The position numbers were made by a program, and so were the translations under genes. A stretch of 64,000 nucleotides of DNA from Phenylobacterium hankyongense (GTDB lineage Bacteria; Pseudomonadota; Alphaproteobacteria; Caulobacterales; Caulobacteraceae): the NCBI RefSeq assembly GCF_003254505.1, contig NZ_QFYP01000001.1, positions 3,146,001 to 3,210,000 on the forward strand, given 5' to 3'. Below are positions 1-9,627 of the stretch, piece by piece (the stretch's first letter is position 1; the number at the start of each line of letters is the position of its first letter). The notes below the pieces were generated by a model that saw nothing but the letters and a program-made list of their open reading frames with translations, searched no databases and was not told the origin of the DNA.

Positions 1-1253
<1,253 letters not shown>

Positions 1254-1334
1254 CTTGTCCCGGAAACGACTCTCGCCCGCGGAAGGTCCAGCGGGTCGCG
1301 GCTAATGTAGTTCTCCGAGTCACGGATAACACGG

Positions 1335-1349
1335 GAACGCAACAGGAAC
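1335..1349 (-). promoter_or_regulatory. LexA (SOS) box upstream of uvrA
   Basis: The plus strand reads GAAC-GCAACAG-GAAC, an exact GAAC-N7-GAAC direct repeat (GTTC-N7-GTTC on the uvrA strand). This is the known alphaproteobacterial LexA operator form and differs from the palindromic E. coli box. It sits 82-96 bases upstream of the uvrA start. uvrA is a standard member of the SOS regulon in this class, so the placement fits. Confidence 0.85.
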
Positions 1350-1414
1350 AAACCGGCCGCGACGGCGCGTCGCGGCGCTGCTGACACAACGGTGGCAGCA
1401 GCCGCCGGGGGAAC

Positions 1415-3403
1415 TCAGGCCTTGGCGGCCTGCCGGGCGGTCCAGAGATAGAGCGAAACCGCCACCAGGCCGTAGACCGTGATGGCCAGGAGCTTGGCCG
1501 GGCCGAAGTCCTCCGGGACCAGGGCCAGCGGCGCGCTCTTGCCGGAGGCCACGATGAGGCCGGCGTGGGCGACGTTGAGCAGGCTGTCGCCGACGATGTA
1601 GCCGGAGACCAGCAGCACGCCGAGCCGCTTGGCGGCCTCGCCGTTGGGCCGTTTGGCGACCGACCGGTCGTAGAACCAGCCCGCGAAGGCGCCGATGATC
1701 ACCGGCACGGTGACGCTGGACGGCAGGTAGATGGCCAGCGCAGCGCCCAGCGGCGGCAGGCTGCGGCGGCCGGTGCGGCGCAGCAGCTCGTCGACCACCA
1801 CCAGGGCTGCGCCGAGCAGGGCGCCGATGCCGATCAATCCCCAGGGCAGGTTTCCGCCGACCACGCCGGCGGCGATGGTCGAGATCAGCGTCGCCTGCGG
1901 CGCGGCGAGCGGGGTCGCGGAGATGGCGTGGGCGTTGGCCCCGGCGAAGCCGTAGGCCTTGTTCAGCAGGTTGAGCACCACCGGGATCACCGCCGAGCCG
2001 GCGATCACCCCGATCACCAGGGCGACCTGCTGGCGCCAGGGCGTGGCGTCGACCAGCTGGCCGGTCTTGAGGTCCTGCAGGTTGTCGTTGGCGCTGACCG
2101 CCACAGCGATCAGCACGCTGGTGACCAGGAGGGCGAAGGCGATCAGCGGCTTGACGTCGCCGCCGTGCAGGATCGGCATGCCGATGGCGGCGATCAGTAG
2201 GGCCGCGCCGAGCACCGACAGGATCGCCATGCCGGACACCGGGCTGTTCGACGAGCCGATCAGCCCGGCCATGTAGCCGCACACCGCCGCCACCGCGAAG
2301 CCCGCGACCACGATGTAGGCCAGCGCCGCGATGGTCAGCGGCAGGGCCAAGGGCGCCAGGGGGCCACCGGAGACGAAGTTGGCCAGCAGGACGGCGATCG
2401 GGACCAGGCAGATCAGGGAGATCACCGCCATCACGCCGATCGGGATGTCCTGTTCGGTGCGGCCGAGCTCGGCGCCTTCGCCGGCCGTGCGGCGGCGCTG
2501 GGCGGCGATGGCGCTGGCGATGCCGGTCCACAGCGGGACGGCGAGCTTGGCGAGCGTCCAGATGGCCGCCACGCCGATGGCGCCGGCCCCGATGAAGCGC
2601 ACCTGGTGGCTCCAGACGCCCTGCGCCACGTCGGCCGCGGCGCCGGCGGCGGGCGCCATGGCGGTGAGCACCGGCACGGCGACGCCCCAGGTGACCGCCA
2701 GGCCCACCAGCATAGCCGCGCCGACCGCGACCCCCATCAGGTGCCCCGCGCCGAACAGCGCCATCGACATCTGCGCGCCCAGCCCTGTTGCGCCGCCGTT
2801 GGAGGTGCGGAAATAGCCGCCGACCTCGCCCGCGAAGACCCGCGACGCGGCGATGGCGGCATAGGCGGCGGAGGCGATCGCGCCGACGGAGATGGTGAGC
2901 AAACCGAGCCGGCTGTCGGTCTCCGACTCGGCGGTGTCGCCGCGGGCGCCGGAGCCCACCGTGAGCACCTGGGCGGCGGCGACGCCTTCCGGATAGGGCA
3001 GGTTCGACTGGGTGACCAGGGCCCGGCGCAGCGGGATGGTGTACATCACCCCGAGGATGCCGCCGGCGGCGCAGATGCCGAAGGTGGTCCAGAACGGAAA
3101 GCCGCTCCAGGCGCCGATCATCACCAGGCCGGGCAGCACGAAGACCACCGAGGCCATGGCGCCGGCCGCCGAGGCGACGGTCTGGACGATGTTGTTCTCG
3201 ACGATGGTCGAATTGCGGAAGGCCCGCAGCAGGGCCATCGAGATCACCGCGGCGGGGATCGAGGTGGCGAAGGTCAGCGCCACCTTCAGACCCAGGTAGA
3301 CGTTGGCGGCGGTGAAGGCGAAGGTGATCAGCACCCCCAGCACCACGCCGCGGACCGTGAGCTCAACCCGTGACGCTTCGCGCCCTACCGCAATCGTCGT
3401 CAT
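1415..3403 (-). CDS. OPT family oligopeptide transporter
   Basis: Multi-pass inner-membrane protein of about 660 residues, made almost entirely of hydrophobic helices. Family marks are the N-terminal VRGVVLGVLITFAFTAANVY helix, the SNLPYPEGVAAAQVL segment and SSNSPVSGMAI in the second half, all typical of bacterial OPT (oligopeptide transporter) proteins. Substrate cannot be read from sequence; relatives carry peptides or metal chelates. The start is taken as the ATG at 3403, with GGAGG 11 bases upstream; an in-frame GTG at 3421 would add six residues. It is monocistronic, with uvrA downstream on the same strand and 161 bases between them. Confidence 0.9.
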   Translation of the reverse strand: MTTIAVGREASRVELTVRGVVLGVLITFAFTAANVYLGLKVALTFATSIPAAVISMALLRAFRNSTIVENNIVQTVASAAGAMASVVFVLPGLVMIGAWSGFPFWTTFGICAAGGILGVMYTIPLRRALVTQSNLPYPEGVAAAQVLTVGSGARGDTAESETDSRLGLLTISVGAIASAAYAAIAASRVFAGEVGGYFRTSNGGATGLGAQMSMALFGAGHLMGVAVGAAMLVGLAVTWGVAVPVLTAMAPAAGAAADVAQGVWSHQVRFIGAGAIGVAAIWTLAKLAVPLWTGIASAIAAQRRRTAGEGAELGRTEQDIPIGVMAVISLICLVPIAVLLANFVSGGPLAPLALPLTIAALAYIVVAGFAVAAVCGYMAGLIGSSNSPVSGMAILSVLGAALLIAAIGMPILHGGDVKPLIAFALLVTSVLIAVAVSANDNLQDLKTGQLVDATPWRQQVALVIGVIAGSAVIPVVLNLLNKAYGFAGANAHAISATPLAAPQATLISTIAAGVVGGNLPWGLIGIGALLGAALVVVDELLRRTGRRSLPPLGAALAIYLPSSVTVPVIIGAFAGWFYDRSVAKRPNGEAAKRLGVLLVSGYIVGDSLLNVAHAGLIVASGKSAPLALVPEDFGPAKLLAITVYGLVAVSLYLWTARQAAKA

Positions 3404-3499
3404 GCGAACATCCGCCTCCACGCCCGCCTCTCGGGCGGTTCGCTCCTGTTAGAGCCGGATGCGGGCGCGGGCTCAAGTGAAGCCGCGCGATGGAGCGGC

Positions 3500-4228
3500 T
3501 CAGGCCGCGTCGTGGAAGATGACGCCCAGCGTGTGGCGCAGGCCCGCGCGGAGCCGACTGACGCCATGGCGAAGGTTGACGCGGTAGACGCCGCGGGCGC
3601 CGGCGATGGGCCGGTGACTGACCGGGAAGATCACCGCATCGCCTTGCCGCAGCGGCGCGACCTCGACCCGGGACTGCATGCGCGGCCGCTGCTCGGTCAG
3701 CACGAACTCGCCGCCTTCGAAGTCGCGGCCGGGCTCGGAGAGCAGGATCGCCACCTGCAGCGGGAAGACGTGCTCGCCGTAGAGATCCTGGTGCAGGCAG
3801 TTGTAGTCGCCCACGCCGTACCGCAGCAGCAGGGGCGTCGGCCGGGCCTGGCCGGCGGCGTGGCAGCGGGCGAGGAAGTCGCCGTGCGTCTCGGGATAGC
3901 GGACCGGCAATCCCAGCTCGCCGTTCCAGCGGTTGGCGATCTGCGCCAGCGGCGGATAGAGCGCGGTCCGCAGTTCGGCCACCGGGTCGGGCAGGGGATA
4001 GGCGAAATAGCGGTACTCGCCGCGCCCGAAGCCATGGCGGCCCATGACTACGGTGCTGCGGAACCGCGCGGGCTCGTCGTACCAGTTCGCGACGGCGCCG
4101 CAGGCCGCCTCCGGCAGCAACTGCGGAAGGATCGCGCAGCCGTGCGCGTCCAGCTCCCGGGCGATGTCGGCCCAGGAGAGGCCGGCGATCCGGTCGGACA
4201 GGTCGGGCGAGAGCAGGGCGGCGTCCAT
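3500..4228 (-). CDS. 2OG-Fe(II) oxygenase, DUF2086 type
   Basis: A 242-residue soluble protein. Iron ligands of the 2-oxoglutarate dioxygenase fold are visible: H146-Q-D148 in the stretch NCLHQDLYGEHVFPLQ and a distal His at 221 in NLRHGVSRLRAGLRHT. The overall pattern (GRGEYRYFAYPLP, EGGEFVLTEQRPRMQ, GDAVIFPVSHRP) is that of the DUF2086 family, annotated elsewhere as acting on damaged nucleic acid bases. That role is from family annotation and not shown here. It stands alone between the OPT gene and the flagellar operon. Substrate is uncertain; the oxygenase assignment is secure. Confidence 0.88.
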   Translation of the reverse strand: MDAALLSPDLSDRIAGLSWADIARELDAHGCAILPQLLPEAACGAVANWYDEPARFRSTVVMGRHGFGRGEYRYFAYPLPDPVAELRTALYPPLAQIANRWNGELGLPVRYPETHGDFLARCHAAGQARPTPLLLRYGVGDYNCLHQDLYGEHVFPLQVAILLSEPGRDFEGGEFVLTEQRPRMQSRVEVAPLRQGDAVIFPVSHRPIAGARGVYRVNLRHGVSRLRAGLRHTLGVIFHDAA

Positions 4229-4335
4229 GCGCCTTCAGATCGGCCAGACCGCCGCGGCCTTCAATCCGGCATCCGCAACACAGGTCCGGAAGCCGCCACC
4301 GCCCCCCGTCGTCTGCGCGACAGGGGCGGCGCGAT

Positions 4336-4785
4336 CTACGCCCGGCGGTTCAGGGTGATGGCGGTGGCGGCCGTGGCGGAGGAGACCGGGGGCATGGCGG
4401 TCGGGCCGTAGCCGGACTTCCGCTCGCGCTGGGAGGCGACCTCCTCGGCGATGGCGCGGACCAGGCCCTCGGTGACCGTCTTGGCGGCCATCAGGGCGCG
4501 ACCCTGGCGGGCGAGGACGGCGTCGAAGGCCTCGGTGGCCCGGACCAGCCGCTGGCGCTGCGCGGGCGGCGCGGCGGAGACCAGGGTGGTGTTGTTGCGG
4601 ATCCGCACGGATTCGTGGCGGTAGACGTTGGCGAGGCGCGACGTCTCCTCGATGTAGACCGCCGCGTCCTGCGGGCGGCGCTGCTCGAACGCCTGCGCCT
4701 CGAGCGCGATCAGCTCGGTCAGGCGCTCGGTCAGCAGGATCATCTGGTCGACGCGATCGGTGGCGTCGTTGGCGGCGATGGCCAT
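4336..4785 (-). CDS. flbY: Flagellar protein FlbY (FlgN-like export chaperone)
   Basis: A 149-residue mostly helical protein (long charged helices at roughly residues 10-60 and 75-120) directly downstream of flgI and the cheL/flgJ-like gene. The position and helical profile match Caulobacter FlbY, which belongs to the FlgN group of chaperones for hook-filament junction proteins. Eight bases separate it from cheL, so the three genes form one transcript. The low-complexity C-terminus (TAMPPVSSATAATAITLNRRA) is not conserved in FlgN. The assignment rests mostly on gene order. Confidence 0.72.
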   Translation of the reverse strand: MAIAANDATDRVDQMILLTERLTELIALEAQAFEQRRPQDAAVYIEETSRLANVYRHESVRIRNNTTLVSAAPPAQRQRLVRATEAFDAVLARQGRALMAAKTVTEGLVRAIAEEVASQRERKSGYGPTAMPPVSSATAATAITLNRRA

Positions 4786-4793
4786 GGCGTTAC

Positions 4794-5117
4794 CTACTTC
4801 AGTCCCTGGAGCTTGAGCATTTCTTGCTGGACGGTGTGGGCGATGCCGATGCCGCCGGCCTTGGTCATCTGGGTGGCCATGGCGTCGGTCATCAGCGACC
4901 TGAACATCTCCTCGCCCGGGCCGCCGCCGAACGGCGCGGAGGTGTTCACGCCTTCGAACATCTGCTGCATCATGGTCGACAGGAACGAGGCCTCGAACTT
5001 CTGGGCCGTCGCCTTGATCTCACGGCGCTTGGAGAGCTCGGCGGCGCTGGCCGTGGCGGGCTGGCCGCCGAGCAGGGCGGGCGTGAGGCTGACGGGGGCG
5101 ATCGACAGGCCGGCCAT
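4794..5117 (-). CDS. cheL: Rod-binding protein, FlgJ N-terminal domain (CheL)
   Basis: A small protein (~107 residues) matching the FlgJ rod-binding domain: [16 protein letters not shown], then [20 protein letters not shown] and [14 protein letters not shown]. There is no C-terminal muramidase domain, as is normal in alphaproteobacteria, where the gene is called cheL. It helps assemble the flagellar rod in the periplasm. The stop of flgI and the start overlap as GTGATG: an ATG at 5117 is used here and a GTG at 5120 is the alternative. Translational coupling to flgI is likely. Confidence 0.85.
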   Translation of the reverse strand: MAGLSIAPVSLTPALLGGQPATASAAELSKRREIKATAQKFEASFLSTMMQQMFEGVNTSAPFGGGPGEEMFRSLMTDAMATQMTKAGGIGIAHTVQQEMLKLQGLK

Positions 5118-6226
5118 CACATCACCTCGATGTCGGCCTGCAGGGCGCCGGCGGCCTTGATGGTCTGCAGGATGGAGATCATGTCCCGCGGCGTGAGGCC
5201 CAGGGCGTTCAGCCCGGCCACCAGGGTCGAGAGCGAGGCGCCGTTCTTCAGCGTGATGAACTGCTTCCCCTTCTCCTCGTCGACGGTGACGTTGCTCTGC
5301 GGGACGGTGGTGGTGGTCCCGGTCCGCGAGAAGGGCGCCGGCTGGCTGACCGCGGGGGTCTCCTGGACGGTGATCGTCAGGTTGCCCTGCTGGATGGCCA
5401 CGGTGGAGACCCGCACGTTCTCGCCCATGACGATCACGCCGGCGACCTCGTCGATCACCACCTTGGCCGGGGCGTCGGGCTCGACCGACAGGTTCTCCAC
5501 CTGGGAGACGAAGCTCATCATGTCCTGGCCGTTGAGCGGGTGGATGGCGACGATGGTGGGGTTCTCGGCCACCGCGGCCCCTGGGAAGCGGGTGTTGATC
5601 ACCTCGGCGATCCGGCCGGCGGTGGTGAAGTCCGGATTGCGCAGGGTGAGCCGCAGCTGGGTCATGCTGGCCAGCTGGAAACCGATCTCGCGCTCGACGA
5701 TGGCGCCGGCGGCGATGCGGCCGGCGGTGGGGACGCCCTTGGAGACCGAGGAGCCGGAGGCGCCCGTGGCGCTGATGGAGCCGGTCTGCACGGTGCCCTG
5801 CGACACCGCATAGGCCTGGCCGTCCGCGCCCAGCAGCGGGGTCACCAGCAGGGTGCCGCCCAGCAGGCTCTTGGCGTCGCCGAGCGCCGAGACGGTGGCG
5901 TCGATCTGCGAACCGGCGGCGGCGAAGGCCGGGAGCTTGGCGGTGACCATCACCGCGGCGACGTTCTTGGTGTTCAGCGTGGCGTCGCGGGTGTTGACCC
6001 CCAGCCGCTCCAGCATCGCCTCCAGGCTCTGCTTGGTCATCGGGGCGTTGCGCAGGGCGTCGCCGGTGCCGTTCAGGCCGACCACGATGCCGTAGCCCAC
6101 CAGCATGTTGTCGCGCACGCCTTCGAACTCGACGATGTCCTTGATGCGCGATTTGGCCAGCGCCGGGGCCGCGGTGAGCGCGGTGGCCAGGAGGACGGCG
6201 GAGAAGAGGCGGAGGGTCTGACGCAT
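5117..6226 (-). CDS. flgI: Flagellar P-ring protein FlgI
   Basis: A 369-residue secreted protein with a classical signal peptide ending near residue 24 ([11 protein letters not shown]). Family motifs: [52 protein letters not shown] and the C-terminal [20 protein letters not shown]. It polymerises into the peptidoglycan-level ring around the flagellar rod. It is the first gene of flgI-cheL-flbY. A sigma-54-type promoter (6259-6274) and an upstream FlbD-like element (6345-6363) point to flagellar class III control. Confidence 0.97.
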   Translation of the reverse strand: MRQTLRLFSAVLLATALTAAPALAKSRIKDIVEFEGVRDNMLVGYGIVVGLNGTGDALRNAPMTKQSLEAMLERLGVNTRDATLNTKNVAAVMVTAKLPAFAAAGSQIDATVSALGDAKSLLGGTLLVTPLLGADGQAYAVSQGTVQTGSISATGASGSSVSKGVPTAGRIAAGAIVEREIGFQLASMTQLRLTLRNPDFTTAGRIAEVINTRFPGAAVAENPTIVAIHPLNGQDMMSFVSQVENLSVEPDAPAKVVIDEVAGVIVMGENVRVSTVAIQQGNLTITVQETPAVSQPAPFSRTGTTTTVPQSNVTVDEEKGKQFITLKNGASLSTLVAGLNALGLTPRDMISILQTIKAAGALQADIEVM

Positions 6227-6232
6227 GGTTAA
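6225..6232 (-). promoter_or_regulatory. TTAACCAT motif overlapping the flgI start codon
   Basis: On the flgI strand the sequence is TTAACCATG, with the last three bases being the start codon. TTAACCAT is the CtrA half-site form common in Caulobacter cell-cycle promoters, and the same octamer occurs on the plus strand at 6366-6373 in the same intergenic region. It may be coincidental here, since no second half-site follows at the usual seven-base spacing. Confidence 0.3.
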
Positions 6233-6258
6233 CCGCGAAGCTGCTTCGGCGGCACCTA

Positions 6259-6274
6259 TGCGACGCCCGTGCCA
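6259..6274 (-). promoter_or_regulatory. Sigma-54 promoter for flgI-cheL-flbY
   Basis: On the minus strand the sequence is TGGCAC-GGGCG-TCGCA, against the sigma-54 consensus TGGCAC-N5-TTGCA, with the essential GG and GC exactly ten bases apart. Predicted initiation about 12 bases downstream (near 6249) leaves a leader of about 23 bases before the flgI ATG. Caulobacter hook, ring and flagellin operons use this sigma factor with the activator FlbD. Confidence 0.75.
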
Positions 6275-6344
6275 GTTTGCGGGCGGTTGAAAAGACTGGG
6301 AGATTCAGACTGTAACGGCGTCGCTGCGGACGGCGCCTTTGGGT

Positions 6345-6363
6345 CCCGGCAGAAATTGCCCGG
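6345..6363. promoter_or_regulatory. FlbD-binding (ftr-like) enhancer element
   Basis: The plus strand reads CCCGGCAGAAATTGCCCGG, an imperfect dyad closely resembling the ftr elements bound by the sigma-54 activator FlbD in Caulobacter (recalled consensus near CCCGGCARRAAWTGC). It lies about 100 bases upstream of the predicted flgI initiation site, a normal enhancer distance. It also lies about 70 bases upstream of the fliX start, where FlbD binding could repress or activate. Confidence 0.6.
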
Positions 6364-6365
6364 CA

Positions 6366-6373
6366 TTAACCAT
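6366..6373 (+). promoter_or_regulatory. CtrA half-site (TTAACCAT) upstream of fliX
   Basis: The octamer lies 59 bases upstream of the fliX ATG and abuts the FlbD-like element. fliX is a class II flagellar gene controlled by CtrA in Caulobacter, so the site is well placed. The second TTAA half is degenerate (GCAA at the expected spacing). Confidence 0.45.
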
Positions 6374-6431
6374 ACCGCAAGCATGCGCCCCAAGACTGGC
6401 GTCTCAGTCGCAGGGGTGTGGAATCGCGTCC

Positions 6432-6866
6432 ATGAAGGTCATCGGAACGGGCGGAACCTCATCGGTAGGCGGGCCGCGCCAGGCGCGTCCGGGGGCGGCG
6501 GCGGGCGGCTTCCGCCTGCCGGGCCCCGAAGCGGCCATCGGTCCCAGCCAGACGAGCTCGACCAGCTCGGTGGGCGGGGTGATGGGGGTGGACGCCCTGC
6601 TGGCCCTGCAGGACGTGGGCGGCCCGCTGGAGCGCAAGCGCCGCGCCGTCGGCCGGGCAGGGCGGATCCTCGACGTGCTGGACGAGGTCAAGGTGGCGCT
6701 GCTGGGCGGCGAGCTTTCGGCCCAGGACCTGGATCGGTTGCAACGCGCGGTCCGCGACGAGCGGTCCCGCACGGACGACCCCAGGTTGGAAGCCGTACTC
6801 GACGAGGTAGAGCTACGAGCGGCGGTCGAGATCGCCAAGCTGGAGCAGGCTCGCCATGCGGCGTAA
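6432..6866 (+). CDS. fliX: Flagellar assembly regulator FliX
   Basis: A 144-residue protein divergent from flgI, the arrangement seen in Caulobacter. After a Gly/Pro/Ser-rich N-terminus (residues 1-50), the conserved C-terminal half contains ALLALQDVG, RAGRILDVLDEVKVALLGG and a helical DPRLEAVLDEVELRAAVEIAKLEQA tail, all characteristic of FliX. FliX couples completion of the early flagellar structure to FlbD activity. The ATG at 6432 gives the family's usual length (~140 residues); upstream in-frame extension is not supported. Confidence 0.9.
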   Translation: MKVIGTGGTSSVGGPRQARPGAAAGGFRLPGPEAAIGPSQTSSTSSVGGVMGVDALLALQDVGGPLERKRRAVGRAGRILDVLDEVKVALLGGELSAQDLDRLQRAVRDERSRTDDPRLEAVLDEVELRAAVEIAKLEQARHAA

Positions 6867-6889
6867 ACGCGTCGAACCTGACGCCCGCA

Positions 6890-6917
6890 TTGAAACCGGT
6901 GTTCGATTTGCTATACA
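6890..6917 (+). promoter_or_regulatory. Housekeeping-type promoter for dksA
   Basis: TTGAAAC at 6890-6896 and GCTATACA at 6910-6917, 13 bases apart. This fits the Caulobacter RpoD pattern (TTGACGS, 10-14 bases, GCTANAWC). Expected initiation is about 36 bases upstream of the dksA start. Confidence 0.6.
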
Positions 6918-6959
6918 CCCCCCGCGTGTCTCCGGGTGTGCAAGGGGCGTGAGGTTTTC

Positions 6960-7388
6960 ATGAAGACAGCCACGGTTATGGCTGAGAAGCCTGATTATCG
7001 TCCTTCTGAGGACGAGGAGTTTATGAATGAGCGCCAAATCGAATATTTCAAACAAAAGCTGCTGAACTGGAAAGAGGACATTCTTCGCGAATCTCGCGAA
7101 ACCCTCACCCATCTTCAAAGCGAAACTGAAAATCACCCTGACCTGGCCGATCGGGCCTCCTCGGAAACCGACCGTGCTCTTGAATTGCGGACGCGGGACC
7201 GGCAACGCAAGCTGATCTCCAAGATCGACGACGCGTTGCGGCGGATCGAGGATGGGAGCTACGGCTACTGCGAAGAAACCGGCGAACCCATCGGGGTCGC
7301 CCGGCTGGAGGCCCGGCCGATCGCCACCCTGAGCCTCGAAGCTCAGGAGCGGCACGAGCGCCGGGAACGGGTCCACCGCGACGACTGA
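6960..7388 (+). CDS. dksA: RNA polymerase-binding transcription factor DksA
   Basis: A 142-residue member of the DksA/TraR family that works with ppGpp to adjust transcription initiation. The coiled coil spans roughly residues 24-98, with its acidic tip at DLADRA (61-66), followed by the zinc-finger region GYCEETGEPIGVARLEARP. Only the first of the four zinc cysteines remains (C104); the others are Thr, Ser and Ala, a pattern known from other alphaproteobacterial DksA proteins. The start is the ATG preceded by GTGAGG. It has its own promoter and terminator. Confidence 0.92.
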   Translation: MKTATVMAEKPDYRPSEDEEFMNERQIEYFKQKLLNWKEDILRESRETLTHLQSETENHPDLADRASSETDRALELRTRDRQRKLISKIDDALRRIEDGSYGYCEETGEPIGVARLEARPIATLSLEAQERHERRERVHRDD

Positions 7389-7395
7389 CCTTGAG

Positions 7396-7420
7396 CGGCC
7401 CCGCGAGGGGCCGTTTTCTT
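7396..7420 (+). terminator. Rho-independent terminator after dksA
   Basis: A perfect seven-base stem CGGCCCC/GGGGCCG with a GCGA loop, followed directly by TTTTCTTTT. It begins eight bases after the dksA stop. Confidence 0.9.
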
Positions 7421-7447
7421 TTCCGCACCTACCTAGGCGGGCGACTT

Positions 7448-7476
7448 TTGCGCCCCGCCGGCTTCTACCCTATATA
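7448..7476 (+). promoter_or_regulatory. Candidate nadE promoter
   Basis: TTGCGC (7448-7453), 17-base spacer, TATATA (7471-7476), in an otherwise GC-rich gap. It would give a leader of about 78 bases before nadE. A palindrome overlaps the predicted start point. Confidence 0.5.
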
Positions 7477-7492
7477 TGCTCAAAGTGAGCAT
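7476..7492. promoter_or_regulatory. Palindromic candidate operator at the nadE promoter
   Basis: A perfect dyad ATGCTCA-AAG-TGAGCAT (7-3-7) starts at the last base of the -10 element and covers the expected +1. Its position is that of a repressor operator. The cognate regulator is not identifiable from this window. Confidence 0.45.
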
Positions 7493-7560
7493 TTCCCCGG
7501 CCAATGGTCATGTCTCCTGCGGCGCGCTAGTCGGGGTTCGGGTTTGGGCGGAGTCGAGCC

Positions 7561-9606
7561 GTGACGAAGTCGTTCTACGCGATCCACAGCCAGGGCTTCG
7601 TGCGGGTCGCCGCCTGTACGCCGAAGGTTGCGGTGGGCGATCCGGGCCTCAACGCGGCGGAGACGCTCAGCCTGGCCAGGCAGGGCCATGACCGCGGCGT
7701 CGACCTGATGCTGTTTCCCGAGCTGGGAATCTCCGCCTACGCCATCGACGACCTGTTCCTGCAGGACACCCTGCTGCGGCGTGTTGAGACCGAACTGGCC
7801 GGCCTGGCCGCCGCCAGCGCCGAGCTGGCGCCGGTGCTGGTGGTCGGCGCGCCTGTGCAGCACAACGGCCGGCTCTACAACTGCGCCGTCGTCATCGCCC
7901 GCGGCCGCATCCTCGGCGTCGTGCCGAAGAGCTTCCTGCCCAACTACCGCGAGTACTACGAGAACCGCTGGTTCGCGCCGGGAGCCGGCGTCGTCGGCCT
8001 GCAGATGCAACTGGCCGGGCAGGCGGTCCCGTTCGGGACGGACCTGGTGTTCGCCGCCGCCGACCTGCCGGACTTCGTGTTCGCGGCGGAGATCTGCGAG
8101 GACTTCTGGTCCGCCACGCCGCCGTCCACCCAGGCCGCGCTCGCCGGGGCCCTGATCCTCTGCAACCTGTCAGCCTCCAACATCGTGGTCGGCAAGGCCG
8201 ACGAGCGGGCGCTGCTCTGCGCCTCCCAGTCGATGCGCTGCCAAGCCGCCTACCTCTATTCCGCGGCCGGTCCGGGCGAGAGCACCACCGACCTCGCCTG
8301 GGACGGGCAGGCCACCATCCACGAGCTCGGCCGGCTGCTGGCGCAGACCGACCGGTTCCCGGCCACGTCGCAGATGGCGATCGCCGACGTCGACGTGGAG
8401 CGCCTGCGCCTGGAGCGGCTGCGCACGCCCACCTTCAACAGCGCCGCGGTCGCCGCGGGCCATCCCGAGCGGGCGTTCCGGCGGGTCGCCTTCGAGCACC
8501 AGCCGGCGTTTGCCGACGTCGGACTGCTGCGCCCGTTGGACCGCTTCCCGTTCGTGCCCGACGATCCCGCCCGCCTCGACAAGGATTGCTACGAGGCCTT
8601 CAACATCCAGGTCCAGGGCCTGACCCGGCGGCTGCAGGCCACCGGGAGCCAGCACATCGTCATCGGCGTCTCCGGCGGCCTGGATTCCACCCATGCCCTG
8701 ATCGTCGCCGCCAAGGCGTTCGACGCCCTGGGAAAACCGCGCTCCGACATCCTGGGCTTCACCATGCCGGGCTTCGCCACCAGCGAGGAGACCAAGGCCA
8801 ACGCCTGGGCGCTGATGAAGGCGCTGGGCGTCACCGGCGAGGAGCTCGACATCAAGCCGGCCGCCCGCCAGCTGCTCAAGGACCTCGGCCACCCGTTCGC
8901 GAACGGCGAGCCGGTCTACGACGTGACCTTCGAGAATGTGCAGGCGGGGCTGCGCACCGACTACCTGTTCCGGCTGGCCAACCAGCGGCAGGGCCTCGTG
9001 CTCGGCACCGGCGACCTATCGGAGCTGGCGCTGGGCTGGTGCACCTATGGCGTCGGCGACCAGATGAGCCACTACAACGTCAACGGCTCGGTGGCGAAGA
9101 CCCTGATCCAGCACCTGATCCGCTGGGTGGCGAGCTCCGGCCAGTTCGACGAGGCCGCCGCCCAGACCCTGCTGTCGGTGCTCGGCACCGAGATCTCGCC
9201 CGAGCTGGTGCCGGCCGACGCCAAGGGCGTGATCCAGAGCACCCAGGCCAAGATCGGCCCCTACGAGCTGCAGGATTTCAACCTCTACTACATCACCCGC
9301 TTTGGCCTGCGGCCGTCGAAGGTGGCGTTCCTGGCCTGGCACGCCTGGCGCGACGCCGCCAAGGGCGACTGGCCGCCGCACTTCCCGCAGGACACCCGCA
9401 ACGCCTACGACCTGGCGGACATCAAGCGCTGGCTGGGCCTGTTCCTGTTCCGCTTCTTCGAGATCAGCCAGTTCAAGCGCTCGGCCATGCCGAACGGGCC
9501 GAAGGTGGTCTCCGGCGGCAACCTCTCGCCGCGCGGCGACTGGCGCGCGCCGTCCGACGGCACGGCCAGGATCTGGCTGGACGAGCTGGAGGCCAACGTC
9601 CCCTGA
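7561..9606 (+). CDS. nadE: Glutamine-dependent NAD(+) synthetase
   Basis: Last step of NAD synthesis: amidation of nicotinate adenine dinucleotide with ammonia released from glutamine. Two domains are present. The N-terminal nitrilase-type glutaminase (about 1-320) has the triad E54 (FPELGISAY), Lys near 122 ([19 protein letters not shown]) and Cys near 179 (EICEDFW). The C-terminal ATP pyrophosphatase has SGGLDST near residue 370 and [12 protein letters not shown]. At 681 residues it matches the two-domain, mycobacterial-length enzymes. The start is GTG at 7561. It is convergent with the LOG gene. Confidence 0.96.
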   Translation: MTKSFYAIHSQGFVRVAACTPKVAVGDPGLNAAETLSLARQGHDRGVDLMLFPELGISAYAIDDLFLQDTLLRRVETELAGLAAASAELAPVLVVGAPVQHNGRLYNCAVVIARGRILGVVPKSFLPNYREYYENRWFAPGAGVVGLQMQLAGQAVPFGTDLVFAAADLPDFVFAAEICEDFWSATPPSTQAALAGALILCNLSASNIVVGKADERALLCASQSMRCQAAYLYSAAGPGESTTDLAWDGQATIHELGRLLAQTDRFPATSQMAIADVDVERLRLERLRTPTFNSAAVAAGHPERAFRRVAFEHQPAFADVGLLRPLDRFPFVPDDPARLDKDCYEAFNIQVQGLTRRLQATGSQHIVIGVSGGLDSTHALIVAAKAFDALGKPRSDILGFTMPGFATSEETKANAWALMKALGVTGEELDIKPAARQLLKDLGHPFANGEPVYDVTFENVQAGLRTDYLFRLANQRQGLVLGTGDLSELALGWCTYGVGDQMSHYNVNGSVAKTLIQHLIRWVASSGQFDEAAAQTLLSVLGTEISPELVPADAKGVIQSTQAKIGPYELQDFNLYYITRFGLRPSKVAFLAWHAWRDAAKGDWPPHFPQDTRNAYDLADIKRWLGLFLFRFFEISQFKRSAMPNGPKVVSGGNLSPRGDWRAPSDGTARIWLDELEANVP

Positions 9607-9627
9607 GGGCGGCGGCCGGCTCGCCGC

